Positions 14,301-15,894 of a DNA stretch of 15,894 bases are shown in pieces (the stretch's first letter is position 1; each line of letters opens with the position of its first letter). The position numbers were made by a program, and so were the translations under genes. A model generated the notes under the pieces. It searched no databases and was not told where the DNA came from. It saw only the letters and a program-made list of their open reading frames with translations. Source of the DNA: UMGS902 sp045538895 (lineage in GTDB: Bacteria; Bacillota; Clostridia; Oscillospirales; CAG-272). Location of the stretch: contig JAZQEH010000005.1 of assembly GCA_045538895.1 (NCBI GenBank), positions 1-15,894 of the forward strand, given 5' to 3'.

Positions 14301-15714
14301 TATCGACCTTAACTTCTCCGGTGACGTTCAGGGCAAGGTGCATAAGTACACCGAGGAACTTTTCGGCAGCGAGAACGTGTTCCGTGCGGGTACTATCGGT
14401 ACAATGGCATCGAAAACGGCTTTCGGCTTTGTTGCAAAGTATCTTGACGGAAAGGGAATCTCTCTTTGCCGTGCTGATATTGACCGTCTTGTCGCAGGCT
14501 GTGTCGGTGTAAAACGCACCACAGGTCAGCACCCCGGCGGCATAATTGTAGTGCCCAAGGAGTACAGCGTTTATGACTTTACTCCCGTGCAGCATCCGGC
14601 AGATGACCCGAATTCAAGTATTGTTACAACCCACTTCCAGTTCTCATATCTTCATGATACAATATTGAAACTTGACGAACTTGGACACGATATGCCTACC
14701 AAGTATAAGATGCTTGAAAAGTATACGGGTACAAGCGTTATGGACGTTAAGATGAATGACCGCTCGGTATATGAGCTGCTTGAATCAACGGCACCGCTCG
14801 GCATAACCGAGGAGGATATTGACTGTCCTATAGGTACACTGGGACTCCCCGAGCTTGGTACACGTTTTGTTCAGCAGGTACTTGTAGAGGCAAAGCCCCG
14901 TACATTTGCCGACCTGCTTCAGGTTTCGGGCCTCACTCACGGTACCGACGTTTGGCTCGGCAACGCACAGGACCTTATCCGTGACGGAATCTGTACGATT
15001 TCGCAGGTAGTAGGAACACGTGACGGTATCATGCTTGACCTTATCCGTTACGGTCTTGATAACGGTAATTCGTTTACGATAATGGAGTCGGTTCGTAAGG
15101 GTAAGGGACTCAAGCCCGAATGGGAGGAGGACATGCGTGCGCACAATGTACCCGAGTGGTATATTGATTCGTGTAAGAAGATCAAATACATGTTCCCAAA
15201 GGCTCATGCGGCGGCATACGTTATGAGTGCTATCCGTCTTGCATGGTATAAGATATACTACCCCATGGAGTTCTACGCTGCTTTCTTTACTGTTGCCCCC
15301 GGCGGCTTTGACGGTGAACTTGTAATGCGTGGCAGAGGTGCGGTTTCTGCAACCATAAAGGAACTCTCCAAAAAAGAGGATGCAACACAGAAAGATGCAG
15401 AAACAATATCTTCAATGAGCCTTGCACGTGAAGCACTCGCACGTGGCGTGCAGTTCCTCGGAGTTGACCTTTATAAGTCGGATGCAACTGCATTTTTGCC
15501 TGAAAACGGCAAGATAAGACTCCCGTTTTCGTCACTTGGCGGACTCGGAGAGGGTGCGGCGCAGAAGATTGTTGAAGCAAGAGCCGACGGTGAGTTCTTC
15601 TCGATTGAGGAGCTCCGTGAAAGAGCAAAGCTCACCAAGAGCGTAATTGAAATTCTCTCACGCAACGGCGTACTCGATAACTTAAGCGAAACAAACCAGT
15701 ATACGTTCTTTTGA
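11329..15714 (+). CDS. polC: DNA polymerase III alpha subunit, Gram-positive type PolC
   Basis: A 1461-aa replicative DNA polymerase with proofreading. Domains in order: N-terminal domain (about 1-235); OB fold (about 255-350); first part of the PHP domain (from 365, HLHS 367-370, TDHGN 399-403); inserted DnaQ-type 3'-5' exonuclease with Asp454/Glu456 (DIETTG), Asp539 (AHNANFD) and His592/Asp597 (HRACDDAE); rest of PHP (SDSYLKYYRRNPRIPK onward); zinc site Cys937/940/962/965; palm with the catalytic PDIDLNF (Asp991, Asp993); HPGG (1068-1071); then fingers, and the helix-hairpin-helix region before the C-terminus. The last residues, TNQYTFF, look like a sliding-clamp binding motif. All catalytic residues are present. 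AAGGAG overlaps the stop of the preceding lipid kinase gene. Length is normal for PolC. Confidence 0.99.
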   Translation: MAKTLAEYLYKYTPTAERYAEILAAGEVASVRADRENRMLEIGADFKTVYEKSDLYALEAEIAAAYNLTSVRILPHYPSNLFTKAYMSAVLLETERVGTVSKGFFNYADISVNGDSIIIEIPFGMGGIGILETAKTASVIAGIIKSEFSLDFKVDIKTNGNTEYVESLHRSVFEEDLRRMDADIKLAMQNEAAGVQHHSKSEPEEPKERLPMIETLSTEELSSEQISEHVYRSGNMTFDTSDSTIILGDEFEFVTPTPMRKLQKMTGTTVIMGKVFSIETKDTRKGDKTNVTIGITDNDSSISLRGVFEIKDAAFVGQMKVGKCYAVYGRVKLDTFFNENVMRPLHIAEIKPILRSDKAEKKRVELHLHSVMSQMDALIEPSELIATAKRFGHTAVAITDHGNVQSFPEMMLAAEKQGDIKVIYGMEAYFVDDTARALYGESSEPLNGEFIVFDIETTGLSVANCGITEIGAVKIKGGEIIDRFNIFVNPEMPIPQNIVELTGITDDMVKDAPKIDEAIPMFFEFCGDRVLIAHNANFDTSFIRAAAEKLKLPFKNPYLDTVALSRFANPELKKHKLDVLAEYYGLGDFNHHRACDDAEMLAHIYFKMSEKIMNEGLSDLGGINEAMSEHSDPLKLRTYHQIILVKNQTGLKNLYRLISDSYLKYYRRNPRIPKTVLEQYRDGLIIGSACEAGELFRAVLDGQSQEEIERIANFYDYLEIQPICNNRFLIAEGKVADDEGLRELNRKIVALGKKLGKPVVATCDAHFLNKEDEVYRKILLAGMKFSDADRDIGLYYRTTDEMLEEFAYLGEDVAYEVVVANTNLISDMCEEIRPIPKGTYTPNMEGAEEDLQRICWERARSIYGEDLPEIVSQRLDKELTSIIKHGFAVLYMIAQKLVAYSESQGYLVGSRGSVGSSFVASMAGISEVNPLPPHYVCPKCKYSEFFTDGSVGSGFDLPDKNCPVCGGPLTGEGHDIPFETFLGFYGDKSPDIDLNFSGDVQGKVHKYTEELFGSENVFRAGTIGTMASKTAFGFVAKYLDGKGISLCRADIDRLVAGCVGVKRTTGQHPGGIIVVPKEYSVYDFTPVQHPADDPNSSIVTTHFQFSYLHDTILKLDELGHDMPTKYKMLEKYTGTSVMDVKMNDRSVYELLESTAPLGITEEDIDCPIGTLGLPELGTRFVQQVLVEAKPRTFADLLQVSGLTHGTDVWLGNAQDLIRDGICTISQVVGTRDGIMLDLIRYGLDNGNSFTIMESVRKGKGLKPEWEEDMRAHNVPEWYIDSCKKIKYMFPKAHAAAYVMSAIRLAWYKIYYPMEFYAAFFTVAPGGFDGELVMRGRGAVSATIKELSKKEDATQKDAETISSMSLAREALARGVQFLGVDLYKSDATAFLPENGKIRLPFSSLGGLGEGAAQKIVEARADGEFFSIEELRERAKLTKSVIEILSRNGVLDNLSETNQYTFF

Positions 15715-15747
15715 TGGGAGCATAAATTAATGTTTATGGGATGAAAC

Positions 15748-15894
15748 GCCGCTATGCGGCTACCCCTCACCACCCGCTCATCGCGGGAGCCTCCCCCAAG
15801 GGGGAAGCCTTTGTTAATGAGCCTTCCCCCTCGGGGGAAGGTGTCGACGCACGTCGACGGATGAGGGGCTTCGTTACTAAACTAAACATTAATT
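15748..15894 (+). repeat. Multi-hairpin intergenic repeat, copy 2 (reaches window edge)
   Basis: This is the same element as at 3389-3536, in the same orientation and with the same arm order: GCCGC/GCGGC (15748-15760), CCCGC/GCGGG (15773-15787), CCTCCCCC/GGGGGAAG region (15789-15808), CCTTCCCCC/GGGGGAAGG (15822-15841) and GTCGACG/CGTCGAC (15843-15858). An outer CCCCTCA (15763-15769) pairs with TGAGGGG (15862-15868). It starts 33 nt after the polC stop, where no ordinary terminator is visible. The AT-rich tail matches copy 1 to the last base of the window, so the element may continue. Confidence 0.85.

Overview
The window looks like chromosomal DNA from a low-to-mid GC Gram-positive bacterium of the Clostridia, probably a gut-type Oscillospirales/Ruminococcaceae lineage. 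The reasons are the gene order hrcA-grpE-dnaK-dnaJ-prmA with a perfect CIRCE operator, a Gram-positive-type PolC with its exonuclease inserted in the PHP domain, a DUF975 membrane protein, strong GGAGG ribosome-binding sites, and sigma-A promoters that all have a 17-nt spacer. The lineage is an inference from gene content; no species is claimed.

Layout: (1) 1-323, a leftward tRNA-Leu(UAA)/tRNA-fMet pair with its own promoter and hairpin terminators. (2) 409-1935, a rightward AraC-type regulator followed directly by a shikimate kinase-like gene and a terminator shared with the converging XRE gene. (3) 1929-3379, a small leftward XRE regulator facing a rightward operon of three small membrane proteins (a two-helix protein, a zinc-finger/TM2 protein and a DUF2752 protein). 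A perfect inverted repeat sits over the operon promoter. (4) 3389-3536, a repeat made of stacked hairpins. (5) 3634-9584, the CIRCE-controlled heat-shock operon hrcA, grpE, dnaK, dnaJ, with prmA behind it and a terminator after prmA. (6) 9594-10350, a single-gene unit for a DUF975 membrane protein. (7) 10438-15714, a diacylglycerol/lipid kinase family gene and polC, 9 nt apart. (8) 15748-15894, a second copy of the hairpin repeat, running to the window edge.

How the genes work together: HrcA represses its own operon through CIRCE, while GrpE, DnaK and DnaJ form the Hsp70 folding cycle. PrmA methylates ribosomal protein L11 and is a usual neighbour of this operon in Firmicutes. PolC is the essential replicative polymerase. 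The AraC/kinase pair and the XRE/membrane-protein cluster are the accessory part.

Most of the window is well-understood housekeeping. The best candidates for something less described are: the two copies of a multi-hairpin repeat, which keep base pairing while the stem sequences change; the XRE-faced membrane trio with its inverted repeat; a shikimate kinase-like protein lacking a substrate-binding arginine; an initiator tRNA gene with a bulged base in the T stem; and a degenerate second CIRCE-like site upstream of hrcA. I found no CRISPR array, transposase, prophage or defence system.
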